Positions 38,377 to 47,196 of a DNA stretch of 64,000 nt are shown here, one piece after another. The notes below the pieces were generated by a model. The model saw only the letters and a program-made list of their open reading frames with translations, ran no database searches and was not told the DNA's origin. Position 1 is the first letter of the stretch. Each line of letters starts with the position of its first letter. Position numbers and translations under genes: made by a program. Origin of the DNA: DASYTH01 sp035762905 (GTDB lineage: Bacteria; Actinomycetota; Actinomycetes; Mycobacteriales; Pseudonocardiaceae); NCBI RefSeq assembly GCF_035762905.1, contig NZ_DASUCC010000061.1, positions 1 through 64,000 on the forward strand. Direction: 5' to 3'.

Positions 38377-39135
38377 GTGCGTGATTTCGTGACCGGCATT
38401 CGACTGTTCGGACGAGGTGCGGGCCTGCTGGTGCGCTCCCCGCGCCTGCTGCTGATCGGCGTGGCACCCGCCCTGCTGACCGCGCTGCTGCTGCTCGGCG
38501 GGATGATCGCACTGGTGTACTGGATCGACGAGTTGGCGGCGCTGGCCACGCCGTTCGCCGACGGCTGGTCGCCGGGCTGGCGGACAACGGTTCGCGGCGC
38601 CGTCGGCGTCGCCCTGTTCGGTGGCGTGCTGGCCATCGCTTTGATCAGCTTCACCGCGCTGACCGTGGCCATCGGCGGTCCCTTCTACGAACACATCGCC
38701 GAGAAGGTGGAGGACGACCTCGGCGCCGCCCCCAGCGAGGCCCAACTGCCCTGGTGGCGGCTGCTTGGCTGGGGCCTGCGCGACGGGCTGCTCCTGGTCC
38801 TGCGGTCCTTGATGTTCACCATCCCGTTGCTGCTCGCCGGATTCATCCCGGTGCTCGGCCAGACCGTCGTACCGGTCCTGCTGGTCCTGGTCACCGCGTG
38901 GTTCCTCGCCCTGGAACTGGTCGCGGTCTCGTTCTACCGCCGGGGCCGCAACCTCAAGCAACGCCGGGAACTGCTGAGCACCCGACGTGCCCTTGCCGTC
39001 GGCCTCGGCACACCCACGACCCTGCTGAGCGCCATCCCGTTCGCCGCCATCATCGTCATGCCCGTAGCCTTCGTCGGCGGCGTGCTCGTCGCCCAGGAAA
39101 CCCTGCGCACCACCACCCGCCCCGCCCGCGACTGA
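38377..39135 (+). CDS. EI24/CysZ-like integral membrane protein
   Basis: 252 aa with about four long hydrophobic segments (for example LLLIGVAPALLTALLLLGGMI), the FTALTVAIGGPFYEHIAEKVED region, and the C-terminal FYRRGRNLKQRRELLSTRRALAVGLG pattern of the EI24 (CysZ-like) domain family common in actinobacteria. The CysZ name suggests sulfate transport, but actinobacterial members are uncharacterised. GTG start at 38377, divergent from the carrier-protein gene. The next gene begins 12 nt downstream. Confidence 0.78.
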   Translation: MRDFVTGIRLFGRGAGLLVRSPRLLLIGVAPALLTALLLLGGMIALVYWIDELAALATPFADGWSPGWRTTVRGAVGVALFGGVLAIALISFTALTVAIGGPFYEHIAEKVEDDLGAAPSEAQLPWWRLLGWGLRDGLLLVLRSLMFTIPLLLAGFIPVLGQTVVPVLLVLVTAWFLALELVAVSFYRRGRNLKQRRELLSTRRALAVGLGTPTTLLSAIPFAAIIVMPVAFVGGVLVAQETLRTTTRPARD

Positions 39136-39146
39136 CTGGAGGTCCT

Positions 39147-39407
39147 GTGTCCAAAGCAGAACGAGACATCGAGCGGTTCTACTCCACGGAAGCGGTGGTG
39201 GCGAAGCTGCGGCGGCTTGCCGACGCGCTTGAGTCGGAGACCGCCTTCCGGATCCAGATCGCGGGTGAGCGCATCCGGGTGCCGGCTCGGGCGCAGTTCT
39301 CCGTCGAGCACGAGCGCGGCGACGGCGAGGAGGAGATCGAGTTCCAGCTCAAGTGGCGGCTGGACGACCAGATCGGCTCCGGCGAGGACGAGGAACCGGT
39401 GGTCTGA
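39147..39407 (+). CDS. Amphi-Trp domain-containing small protein
   Basis: 86 aa from GTG 39147, preceded by GGAGG. The pattern FYSTEAVVAKLRRLADALES, IQIAGERIRVPARAQFSVEHE and EIEFQLKWRL matches the amphi-Trp family of small acidic proteins of unknown function. It follows the EI24-like gene closely and is probably co-transcribed. Confidence 0.75.
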   Translation: MSKAERDIERFYSTEAVVAKLRRLADALESETAFRIQIAGERIRVPARAQFSVEHERGDGEEEIEFQLKWRLDDQIGSGEDEEPVV

Positions 39408-39424
39408 CCCGATCCGGTGGGGGA

Positions 39425-39453
39425 GCGGCGCGGCGGAGTTCCGGCCGCGCCGC
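39425..39453. terminator. Bidirectional terminator hairpin
   Basis: GCGGCGCGGC / GCCGCGCCGC with a 9-nt loop lies between the convergent amphi-Trp and GH92 genes. Confidence 0.7.
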
Positions 39454-39465
39454 CCGAACCACCGA

Positions 39466-42400
39466 TCATCCGGTCGTGACCGCGAACACGTGCATCGCCC
39501 CGCCCGTGACCGCACCCGGCAGGGTCACGCTGCGGACCTGCTTGCCGGCCGCGAGCGCGACGGGTGCCGTGGCCAGCACGTGCACCGGCGCGGGAATGCT
39601 GACCCCGTACAGCGAGTTCCGGTACGGCGTGGTCACCGCGACCGTGTTCCCGAACTGCACGCCGCCGGACAGCGACCAGTCCGACAGCCCGACGTCGGCG
39701 AGTTGGGTGGTGCCGTCGGTGTAGGTGATCCGCAGCGTGCCGCGCGCCGCGCCACCGGTCGCACTGCCCAGCAGGGCCAGGCGGGTCGCGCCGGGGACCG
39801 CGGGCAGGACGATCGTCTGGCCCTTGGCCACCACGTTGTCCGGCTCGCCCACCTTGACCTGGGGCCACCGGTGCGCGAGCCCGTCCACCGGCACCGTCGA
39901 CCCCGGGGTCACCCCGGCCGCCGCGAGCGCGTCGGCCGAGTAGCTGAACAGCGGGTCGAACCCGGCCACCGACTGGTTGTCGTCGGGACCGACGCCCACG
40001 TTCGACAACGCCTCGCGCAGCCCGCCCGGCTGGTCGGCGAGTACCTGAATCGCGTTGGGCGGCAACGCCTTGCCGTCCGCGGCGGTGAACGTCACCGGGA
40101 TGCGGTAGGTCCCGGCCGGGGTGCCCGGCGCGACCCGGACCGTCACCGGCTGGGTCGGCGTGCCGCGGGCCGGGTCCAGCCGGCCCGACTGCGGCTCGAC
40201 CGTCACTCCGGCCGGCGCGACCGCGGTCCAGTTGACCGCGCCACCCGGACCGGTGAGGTCCCGCACGCCGATCTCGGCGACGGCCGCGGTGCCCGCCGGC
40301 ACCACGTTGCGGCCGGGCCGCACGAAACCGCGCTGCGCGGCCTCTCCGGTGCGGAACGACGGCGGCGCGTCACCCGCGCCCTGACCCCACGGGGCCGGCG
40401 TCCTCGACATCCGGTACTCGACCAGGCCGCCCCGCTCCACCAGCGACTCCGGCAGCCAGGTGCGGGTGGTGGCCGCCCCGCCCAGCTTCATGCCGAGCAC
40501 GTACGGCGCGCCGGTGCCGGCACCCGTTGCCCTGATGGTGATCTGGACGCCGGTCGGGCGGGTGATCACCGCCTCGGTGAACAGCGGGCCGTTCACGACG
40601 AGCTCGGCGCGGCCCGGGGTCACCGGGTACATGCCCAGCGCCGCCCACACGTACCAGGACGACATCTGGCCGAGGTCGTCGTTGCCGGCCAGGCCGTCCG
40701 GGTTGGGGGTGAACAGCTCGGTCATGGCCTTCCTGGTGGTCTGCTGCGTGCGCTGCGGTGCGCCGGCGTAGTTGTACAGCCAGGGCGTGTGCATGACCGG
40801 CTCGTTGCCCAGCCACGCGTGCGGTGCCTCCGGACCCGCGTTGAGCTTGGCGAAGAACTCGTCCAGCCGAGGCACCACGGTCGCGTTGCCGCCCATCGCG
40901 TCGATCAGGGCCCGGGCGTTGTGCGGCACCATCCAGCTGTACTGCGTCGCGTTGCCCTCGACCCAGCCCTCGCCGTTGGTCGGGTCGAACGGCGCCCGGA
41001 ACGAGCCGTCGGCGTTGCGCGGCTGCAGATATCCGGTGGCCGGGTTGAACACGTTCTGCCAGGACTGGGACCGGGCGCTGAACGCCGTCCAGGTCGCGGT
41101 GTCGCCGGTCCGCCTGGCCAGGTCGGCGATGGCGAAGTCCGCGCTGGCGTACTCGAGCGTGGTGGCACCGGCGCCCCACACGCCCAGCGCGCCGTTGGAC
41201 ACGTACCCGTGGCGCTGGAACTCGGTGAGGCCGGGCCGTTCCGGCGACGGCTGGGTGGCGCCGCGCACCATCAGCGCCAACGTCTTCTTCAGGTCGAAGT
41301 CCTTGGCGCCGAAGGCGACGGCGCTGCCGACCATGGCGTGGTACGGGTCGCCGACCATCACGTTCGTCGAGGAGTTCGCCACGCTCCAGCGGTCCCAGTA
41401 GCCGAGCTGCTCGGCGGAGGAGATCATCGACCGGACCATGTCGGAGGTCTCGGCCGGGGCCAGCAGGGCGAGCAGCGCGGTCTCCGAGCGGTAGACGTCC
41501 CAGCCGGAGATGTTGGTGTACTGGGTGTGCCCGGGATCGGTCGTGTGGATCTGGTTGTCGAAGCCGGGGTAGCGGCCATCGACGTCGGAGAACACGTTGG
41601 GGTGCAACAGGCTGTGGTAGAGCGCGGTGTAGAAGGTGGTGCGTTCGCCGTCCGTGCCGCCCCGGGTCGCCACCTGGTTGAGCCGGGCGTTCCACGCCGC
41701 CCGGGCACCGGCCGACAGCTCGGCGAAGGTGCGGGCACCGCTCTCACCGGCCAGGTTCCGGGCCGCCCCGTCGACGGACACATAGGACAGTCCCACTCGG
41801 ACGGTCACGGTCTGGCCCGGCTCGAACATCACGTAGCCGCCCGACCGGGGGCCGGTGGCGGTCCGCGCTCCGCCGGAGACGGTGTCGCCCTGCCAGGTGC
41901 CCGTCGCGGCGAACGGCCGGTCGAACGTGGCATGGAAGTACACCCGGTAGTTGTGCGGGTAGCCGCAGAACCCGCCGCTCACCGCCCAGCCGCTGATCGA
42001 GTCGGGGCCGATGGTCACCGACGCGTCGGAGACCCCGTTGACCGAGCCGGCGGTGTTCACCAGCAGCGCGGCCGGTGACCCGGCCGGGAAGCTCAGTTCG
42101 GCGGCACCGGTGCGCTGGGTCGCGGTGAGCCGGACCGACACCCCGGAGTCGAACCGCACGGCGTAGTTTCCGGCGCTGGCCTGCTCGTTGGCCCGGTCGA
42201 ACGTCGAGACGTACCGGTTGGGGTCGGTGACCGGCGAGGTCGTGACGGCACCGGCGAACGGGATGAACGGCACGTCCTGGTAGATCGTGCAGCCCGCGCC
42301 GGACAGGTGGGTGAGGCTGAAGCCCTTGATCCGGTTGTCGTTGTAGTTGTAGCCGCCGACCTGGGGCAGCACCGTGTCCGGACTCCACTGCACCATGCCG

Positions 42401-42612
42401 AACGGAGCGACCGCACCCGGATACGTCAGACCGGTGCAACACCCCTTCTTGGTCCCGACATACGGATTCACCCAGCGCGCCAGATCCTCGGCAGCGATCT
42501 GATCCCGCGTCGCCCGCTCCTGCGCGCCGACCGGCACCACGGGCACCACGGCCAGCGCCAGTCCCACACACAGCATCGTGGCAAGCCATCGCCGCCACCG
42601 GGAAAAAGTCAT
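39466..42612 (-). CDS. Secreted GH92 alpha-mannosidase
   Basis: 1048 aa with a signal peptide (WLATMLCVGLALAVVPVVPVGA). GH92 hallmarks are clear: TYPGAVAPFGMVQWSPDT and THLSGAGC in the N-terminal beta domain, and NISGWDVYRSE, EGNATQYSWMVPHN and GNDDLGQMSSWYVWAALGMY in the catalytic barrel. After about residue 740 there is an Ig-like segment and a C-terminal NPCBM-like carbohydrate-binding region (VGVGPDDNQSVAGFDP, RITYTDGTTQLADVGLSDW). GH92 enzymes are Ca2+-dependent exo-alpha-mannosidases acting on mannans and N-glycans. Divergent from the YbaB/WXG100 genes. Confidence 0.92.
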   Translation of the reverse strand: MTFSRWRRWLATMLCVGLALAVVPVVPVGAQERATRDQIAAEDLARWVNPYVGTKKGCCTGLTYPGAVAPFGMVQWSPDTVLPQVGGYNYNDNRIKGFSLTHLSGAGCTIYQDVPFIPFAGAVTTSPVTDPNRYVSTFDRANEQASAGNYAVRFDSGVSVRLTATQRTGAAELSFPAGSPAALLVNTAGSVNGVSDASVTIGPDSISGWAVSGGFCGYPHNYRVYFHATFDRPFAATGTWQGDTVSGGARTATGPRSGGYVMFEPGQTVTVRVGLSYVSVDGAARNLAGESGARTFAELSAGARAAWNARLNQVATRGGTDGERTTFYTALYHSLLHPNVFSDVDGRYPGFDNQIHTTDPGHTQYTNISGWDVYRSETALLALLAPAETSDMVRSMISSAEQLGYWDRWSVANSSTNVMVGDPYHAMVGSAVAFGAKDFDLKKTLALMVRGATQPSPERPGLTEFQRHGYVSNGALGVWGAGATTLEYASADFAIADLARRTGDTATWTAFSARSQSWQNVFNPATGYLQPRNADGSFRAPFDPTNGEGWVEGNATQYSWMVPHNARALIDAMGGNATVVPRLDEFFAKLNAGPEAPHAWLGNEPVMHTPWLYNYAGAPQRTQQTTRKAMTELFTPNPDGLAGNDDLGQMSSWYVWAALGMYPVTPGRAELVVNGPLFTEAVITRPTGVQITIRATGAGTGAPYVLGMKLGGAATTRTWLPESLVERGGLVEYRMSRTPAPWGQGAGDAPPSFRTGEAAQRGFVRPGRNVVPAGTAAVAEIGVRDLTGPGGAVNWTAVAPAGVTVEPQSGRLDPARGTPTQPVTVRVAPGTPAGTYRIPVTFTAADGKALPPNAIQVLADQPGGLREALSNVGVGPDDNQSVAGFDPLFSYSADALAAAGVTPGSTVPVDGLAHRWPQVKVGEPDNVVAKGQTIVLPAVPGATRLALLGSATGGAARGTLRITYTDGTTQLADVGLSDWSLSGGVQFGNTVAVTTPYRNSLYGVSIPAPVHVLATAPVALAAGKQVRSVTLPGAVTGGAMHVFAVTTG

Positions 42613-42719
42613 GGCTCGTCCTTCCGCCCAGAGGCTCCACCCGGGAGCCCGTCCTGATCGGCAGACTCACACGCCGGCGGCCACCGGTCGGCCACTGTCC
42701 AGTAACACCGGGCGGGCAA

Positions 42720-42733
42720 ACTTTCTGGAAAGT
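42720..42733. promoter_or_regulatory. Short palindrome in divergent promoter region
   Basis: ACTTTC-TG-GAAAGT is a perfect palindrome in the 187-bp region between the divergent GH92 and YbaB-like genes. It may be an operator for sugar-regulated expression of the mannosidase; no regulator gene is adjacent. Confidence 0.35.
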
Positions 42734-42799
42734 CGGGGAACGGCGCGACTCCGGCCGGCGTCTGCTGTGGTGTCGATCTCTTAGGCCATTGGGGAGCTT

Positions 42800-43387
42800 A
42801 TGGACGGGCCGGGCGGAGCTGCTGTCGATCTTGCGGACTGGGGGGCCCAGTTGGCCCGGGGTGCCGACCGCTTGCAGCGATTACATGCGGAGATCGCGAC
42901 CATCCGCGTGGTGGAGTCGTCCTCGGACGGGGCGATCAGGGTGACCGTGGACGCGACCGGGGCGGTGCTGGACATCGCCACCGGCGGGCGGGTCGGTTCG
43001 TTGCGTCCACAGGAGATCGGCGGACGGATCATGGCGGTTGTCGCTCGCGCGCAGGGCCGGCTCGCCGAGCGGGTCCGCCAGGCGGCGCACGCCACGCTCG
43101 GTCCGGACGCGCCGGTCGCCGCCCCGGTGTGGCAACAGTTGCGGGCCCGGTACGGGGAAGCGCCGCCCGAGCAGCGCGCCCCGCGCGACCAGCCACCCCG
43201 GCGTGGTCCGGCCGCGGCGCCGTATCCCCCGCCCCAGCCGGCCCCGGCGGTGCCACCGGCGCCGCGGGTGGCGCCCGCGCCCGATCCCGCGCCCCGGCAC
43301 CGTCCACCGCGGGCGATCGACCACGAGGTCTGGGTCGATGAGCCGATTCTCCGCCCGGCCAACGACAACCGGCGGGGCCACTCATGA
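42800..43387 (+). CDS. YbaB/EbfC-family protein with Pro-rich tail
   Basis: 195 aa. The N-terminal 100 residues (ADRLQRLHAEIATI, GAIRVTVDATGAVLDIATGG, IGGRIMAVVARAQGRLAERV) match the YbaB/EbfC DNA-binding family as found next to WXG100 genes in actinobacteria. The remainder is Pro/Arg-rich and probably disordered. Its stop overlaps the next ATG, so it is coupled to the type VII secretion-like genes. Function is unknown; a chaperone or regulatory role for the locus is possible. Confidence 0.72.
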   Translation: MDGPGGAAVDLADWGAQLARGADRLQRLHAEIATIRVVESSSDGAIRVTVDATGAVLDIATGGRVGSLRPQEIGGRIMAVVARAQGRLAERVRQAAHATLGPDAPVAAPVWQQLRARYGEAPPEQRAPRDQPPRRGPAAAPYPPPQPAPAVPPAPRVAPAPDPAPRHRPPRAIDHEVWVDEPILRPANDNRRGHS

Positions 43388-43701
43388 CCGCGTTCGGGGT
43401 GGACGTCGCGGAGTTGACCGGCCATGCGGAGCGCCTGGCCGCGCTGGCGGAGGAGCTGGCCGGGGCGCTCGAAGCGATCGGCGCGGCCCAACTCGGCGAC
43501 GCCGCATACGGCAGGCTCGGTGCCCCGCTGGCAGCGAAGCTGAACGAGCTGCAGGACGCGGGCAGCCGGTCGATCGCGAACGCGACGGAGGGACTTCTGT
43601 TGGCGGCGACCGACGTCCGGGACGCCGCGGCCGAGTACGCCGAGACCGACCAGGACAACGAGCAGGGCATCGAGGACAGCGGCGAGGGGGTCGGGGACTG
43701 A
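43384..43701 (+). CDS. WXG100/ESX-like small helical protein
   Basis: 105 aa, mostly helical and acidic (FGVDVAELTGHAERLAALAE, AAEYAETDQDNEQGIEDSGE). The length, the double-helix pattern and the position between a YbaB-like gene and a WXG-motif protein indicate a type VII secretion target or chaperone (DUF2580/ESX-like). It overlaps both neighbours by ATGA-type junctions. Confidence 0.65.
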   Translation: MTAFGVDVAELTGHAERLAALAEELAGALEAIGAAQLGDAAYGRLGAPLAAKLNELQDAGSRSIANATEGLLLAATDVRDAAAEYAETDQDNEQGIEDSGEGVGD

Positions 43702-44549
43702 TGGCACCGTCGGCCACGACCACCCTGGAGGAGGAGGCCTCCTCCGTCGCGGAACTGGCGATGAGCGGGAGCTGGGTCGATCCCGAAACGGCTGGTGGCG
43801 GGGACATCGGCGAGTTGGACGACGACTCCGACGTCATCGAGATCCTGGCGTCCTACGGTGCCGGGTGGTTGGTGGATCACCTGCGCCCGCTGCAGGACGT
43901 GCTTGATCACCTGGCCGGTCAACCGGACGCGATCCGGGCCTGTTCCGAGGCATGGCTGGACGCGTCGGCCACGTTGGAGGACGTCGGCCACGAGTGGGCT
44001 CGTGCGTCGGCCGCCGACACGACAACGTGGACCGGCGAGGCCGCCGACGCCTACCGCGCCTTCGCCACCGAACAGGCGTCGGCCATCCGGGCCTGCGGGC
44101 TGGCCGCGAAGGGCATCGGCGTCCTGGTGCTGCTCGCGGCCGAAGCCGTTGCCCTGGTCCGGGCGCACGTTCGGGCCCTGTTGGTGGATCTGGTCCAGCG
44201 GCTGATCCGGTGGCTGATCGCGACCGTGGCCACCCGGGGCCTGGTCGGTCCGGCGGCCGCGCACGCGGCCGAGCCGGCCATCCGGGAGACGAACAACCGG
44301 ATCATCCAGCGGTTACAGGCATTGCAACGAACGTTCGACGGCGCCGGCTCGGTGCTCGCCGCACTGCTGCGGATCCTCACCGAGTCCGACGCGGTCATCA
44401 CGCGTGCGCACCGCAGAAAGAAGCAGAGCACCGGCAAGTCCAGTAAAGGAAAACACGAAGAGGGTGAGGCTCGCGCCGGGCGAGACAAGGGCGGAGAGAA
44501 GGGCGACGCACGCAGAAGGGGAAATCCGAACAAGCGTCCCAAGAACTGA
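43701..44549 (+). CDS. WXG100-superfamily protein with basic tail
   Basis: 282 aa from ATG 43701, which overlaps the previous stop. An acidic N-terminus leads to helical segments with the WxG hairpin (TWTGEAADAYRAFATEQ, about 117-133), a hydrophobic stretch (GIGVLVLLAAEAVALV) and a highly charged Lys/Arg/Glu tail. This fits a type VII secretion substrate. I see no recognisable toxin domain in the tail. A TTA codon occurs near 44311. Confidence 0.7.
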   Translation: MAPSATTTLEEEASSVAELAMSGSWVDPETAGGGDIGELDDDSDVIEILASYGAGWLVDHLRPLQDVLDHLAGQPDAIRACSEAWLDASATLEDVGHEWARASAADTTTWTGEAADAYRAFATEQASAIRACGLAAKGIGVLVLLAAEAVALVRAHVRALLVDLVQRLIRWLIATVATRGLVGPAAAHAAEPAIRETNNRIIQRLQALQRTFDGAGSVLAALLRILTESDAVITRAHRRKKQSTGKSSKGKHEEGEARAGRDKGGEKGDARRRGNPNKRPKN

Positions 44550-44582
44550 ACCCGATCCCGTGTTGATCCGACAGGCAGGCTC

Positions 44583-45152
44583 ATGCACGCTTCCGATATG
44601 GACGGAGCGGCGAGGCGGCGGGCGGTCGACAGGTTGCGGTCGGCGTTCGCCTGGCTCGGCGACAAGACCGACAAGTCGCAGTATGCCGATGTCACCGGAT
44701 GGTGGCGGTCGCCCGAGATCCTTCGGGACATCGGCCCGTTGCTCGCCGGCCTGGCCCCGGAACCGCCGACCGTGGTGCTCGGCCTGGAATCGCGCGGTTT
44801 CATCGTCGGCGGCGCGGTCGCACTGCACCTGCGGGTCGGGTTCGTCGAGGTCCGCAAGAACCCGGAACGGGGGGCCGCAAGCGATGCCTGGATCCTCCAG
44901 ACGACGCCCCCGGACTATCGGGATCGCCACCTTCGGCTGGGCATCAAGCGGAGTCTGTTGAAATCGGGTGACCGGGTGCTCCTGGTCGACGACTGGATCG
45001 ACACCGGCAGCCAGGCCTTGGCGACCCAGCAGATCGTGCAGCAGACCGGGGCGACCTGGGTGGGCACCGCGACCATCGTGGATGCCTTGGAGAGCAACAA
45101 CATTCGCCGGCAACTGAACCTGCGGTCGTTGACCCACATCCGCGACCTCTAG
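44583..45152 (+). CDS. Phosphoribosyltransferase family protein (APRT-like)
   Basis: 189 aa. The PRPP loop RVLLVDDWIDTGSQAL (about 133-148) and the upstream VVLGLESRGFIVGGAVALHL match type I phosphoribosyltransferases of the adenine phosphoribosyltransferase kind. It starts 33 nt after the WXG100 gene on the same strand. Whether it salvages purines or is functionally tied to the WXG100 genes is unknown. The N-terminal 45 residues differ from ordinary APRT. Confidence 0.8.
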   Translation: MHASDMDGAARRRAVDRLRSAFAWLGDKTDKSQYADVTGWWRSPEILRDIGPLLAGLAPEPPTVVLGLESRGFIVGGAVALHLRVGFVEVRKNPERGAASDAWILQTTPPDYRDRHLRLGIKRSLLKSGDRVLLVDDWIDTGSQALATQQIVQQTGATWVGTATIVDALESNNIRRQLNLRSLTHIRDL

Positions 45153-45167
45153 GGTCGCGCGGGGCTT

Positions 45168-45194
45168 GCTGCCCGGCCGGGTGGGCCGGGCAGC
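45168..45194. terminator. Terminator hairpin between convergent genes
   Basis: GCTGCCCGGCC / GGCCGGGCAGC, a perfect 11-bp stem with a 5-nt loop, lies 16 nt after the phosphoribosyltransferase stop. Confidence 0.8.
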
Positions 45195-45205
45195 CGGCGG
45201 CGCCG

Positions 45206-45691
45206 CTACCTTTCGTCGATCACCCAGGAGTCACTGCACTTGCTGTCCCGGCCGCTCGGCCGGATGCACACCCGGATCGCGTAGTCGACCGCCGTCACGT
45301 GATCGGTCTCGCCGCTCGACGTGCCGAACGGCCCGCACTGCTTCCAGCCGCCGTTGGCCTGGACGTCCGCGGTGGAGATGTACTTGGGATAGCTTGCGGG
45401 AATCCTGTTGATGCTGCGGTCGACCCAGATCAGGTCGCCGCTCTCCCGGCCCTGGAAGAAGGCGCCGTGGCTGGTCTCGTCGCCGATGCTGTCGTTCATC
45501 ACCCGGGCCTTGCGACCCCAGTGTTCCACCTCGACACCGGCCGGTTCGTGCCATGCCGGGAACACCGCGTTCTTCCGGTCGCACTGTTCCGGAGTCGCGT
45601 GCGCGGTGCCGGAGCCGACGGTGGCCATCATCGGCAGCATGAGCGCGGCGGCCGCGGCGAGCCACAGCCGGCGCAGTTTGCCCTGTTGCAT
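45206..45691 (-). CDS. Small secreted cysteine-containing protein
   Basis: 161 aa from ATG 45691 (AAAGGAAA upstream). The signal peptide (LWLAAAAALMLPMMATVGSGTAHA) has an AHA cleavage site. The mature protein has four cysteines (CDRK, QCGP, VCIR, KCSD) that could form two disulfides, plus motifs VEHWGRKARVMNDSIG and DLIWVDRSIN. I do not recognise the family. Divergent from lcp1. Confidence 0.72.
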   Translation of the reverse strand: MQQGKLRRLWLAAAAALMLPMMATVGSGTAHATPEQCDRKNAVFPAWHEPAGVEVEHWGRKARVMNDSIGDETSHGAFFQGRESGDLIWVDRSINRIPASYPKYISTADVQANGGWKQCGPFGTSSGETDHVTAVDYAIRVCIRPSGRDSKCSDSWVIDER

Positions 45692-45907
45692 CACGAATTT
45701 CCTTTCACTCCGCGAATGATCGTCCGACCCGGCCGCCGGCGCGGACGAGCGATGAGTTGACGAGCTGAACCCCAGTTGGCTACCCGGCTGGCCAGGTACG
45801 GCTGGAGTAAACACCAACCGCCCGCCGCTGCGCTCGGTCATTCGATCTCGGTGCAATGCCACTGGTCAGGCCGGAGTTGGCCGAGTGTTCCGTCGGCCAC
45901 GGCTTGT

Positions 45908-45937
45908 GATGATACACAGTAACGTGGTATGTATCAT
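45908..45937. promoter_or_regulatory. Operator-like palindrome upstream of lcp1
   Basis: ATGATACA-13 nt-TGTATCAT is a perfect 8-bp inverted repeat in an AT-rich stretch 39 nt before the first Lcp gene. A 25-nt element here (GATGATACACAG...CGTG.T.TGT, 45908-45932) recurs at 50690-50714 before the second Lcp gene and the TetR gene, so it is the likely binding site of that TetR protein. Confidence 0.7.
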
Positions 45938-45975
45938 AATATCAGCGAGGTGACGGGCTCGAGGAGGAGTCGGCG

Positions 45976-47187
45976 ATGGCGGAGCTGAGCAGGCGCAGGA
46001 TGTTGATGTCCGGCGGATCCCTCGGTGCGCTCGGTGTGCTGGGGGTGGCGGCCCCGGCACAGGCCCTGGAGTGGACCTGGCCGGCGAGTGGTTCCGTCGC
46101 GCGGGCCGGCGTGGGTGCCAACCCGCGGTGGGTGTGGGACGAGGAGGCCGACCCGATCGCCGCGGCCCTGTTCGAACGCGGCGAGGTGCCCCTGGTCAAC
46201 CGCCTGTTGTGGAACTGGAACCGCAACGACCAGCCGCTGCCCGACGGCCTGCCGGCGGACCTGCGGGACTTCATCGAGCGCAACCGACAGCTGCCGGCGT
46301 GGGCCGAGCGGACCAAGCTGGAACGGGCGGCGGAGTTCAACATGCGCCGGGGGTTGTACCTCAACCTGCTCAACGGTGTCGGTGGGGGAATGCTGAGCAC
46401 CGCGATTCCGAAGGAGGCGCGCTCGGTCTACTACTCGGCCGGTGGCGCGGACATGGAGGACCGGGTCGCGAAGACGAGCATTCTGGGTTTCGCCGTCGGA
46501 GCGCTGAACGCCTATCGTCCGGACGGCACCTGCATGGTCAACTCCGTGAAGACCAGGCTGGTGCACGCGGCGGTGCGGCACCTGCTGCCGCGGTCGCCGC
46601 ACTGGCAGGGGGACGTCCCGATCAGCCAGGAGGACATGCTGGTCACCTGGCACACCCTGCCGACCTACGCGATGCGCAAGATGCTCGAGTGGAACGTCCC
46701 GATGCCCACCGCCGATCGCGATGCGTACCTGCACGTGTGGCAGGTGACCGCGCACCTGCTGGGCATCAGGGACGAGTACATCCCGGCCACCTGGGACGCG
46801 GCCAACGCCCAGTCGGACCAGGTCCTGCCGCCGAACATGGGCCCGACCCGCGAAGGCGTCGAGCTGACCGACATCCTGCTCGGCCAGCTCGCCGAACAGA
46901 CCAGCCCGGGCAGCATCAGCCGGCCGTTGTGCAACGCGCTGGCCCGGTTCCTGGTCGGCGACCAGGTGGCCGGTTGGGACCAGATCCGGCGCGAACCGTT
47001 CTGGGAGGGGACGATCAGGACCGTGTGGCCGATCCTGGTGCGGTTCCGGGAAGGGCTCATCCCCCTGCCCCTGGTGCCCGAGATCGCCTGGACCGTCGAC
47101 GAGGCGCTGCGCCGGTACATCCTCTTCTACCTCACCAAGGGACAGCAGACCAAGATCGTGATCCCGACCGGCAACCGGCCGAGCTGA
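45976..47187 (+). CDS. lcp: Latex clearing protein (rubber oxygenase), copy 1
   Basis: 403 aa with a twin-arginine signal (MAELSRRRMLM...PAQA). It belongs to the Lcp/MpaB-like (DUF2236) haem oxygenases that cleave poly(cis-1,4-isoprene) into oligo-isoprenoids with aldehyde and keto ends. The Streptomyces K30 Lcp active-site set is preserved at almost the same numbers and identical spacing: Glu147, Arg163, Lys166, Thr167 and haem-ligand His197 (in TRLVHAAVRHLL). It is followed 9 nt later by oxiB- and oxiA-like genes, which oxidise the aldehyde products. The palindrome just upstream suggests TetR control. Confidence 0.92.
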   Translation: MAELSRRRMLMSGGSLGALGVLGVAAPAQALEWTWPASGSVARAGVGANPRWVWDEEADPIAAALFERGEVPLVNRLLWNWNRNDQPLPDGLPADLRDFIERNRQLPAWAERTKLERAAEFNMRRGLYLNLLNGVGGGMLSTAIPKEARSVYYSAGGADMEDRVAKTSILGFAVGALNAYRPDGTCMVNSVKTRLVHAAVRHLLPRSPHWQGDVPISQEDMLVTWHTLPTYAMRKMLEWNVPMPTADRDAYLHVWQVTAHLLGIRDEYIPATWDAANAQSDQVLPPNMGPTREGVELTDILLGQLAEQTSPGSISRPLCNALARFLVGDQVAGWDQIRREPFWEGTIRTVWPILVRFREGLIPLPLVPEIAWTVDEALRRYILFYLTKGQQTKIVIPTGNRPS

Positions 47188-47196
47188 TCCGCTGTC

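Noticed and set aside
44583..45152. Polymorphic-toxin immunity gene
   Set aside because: The gene is a normal-looking phosphoribosyltransferase and the preceding WXG protein shows no toxin domain, so an immunity label is not supported.
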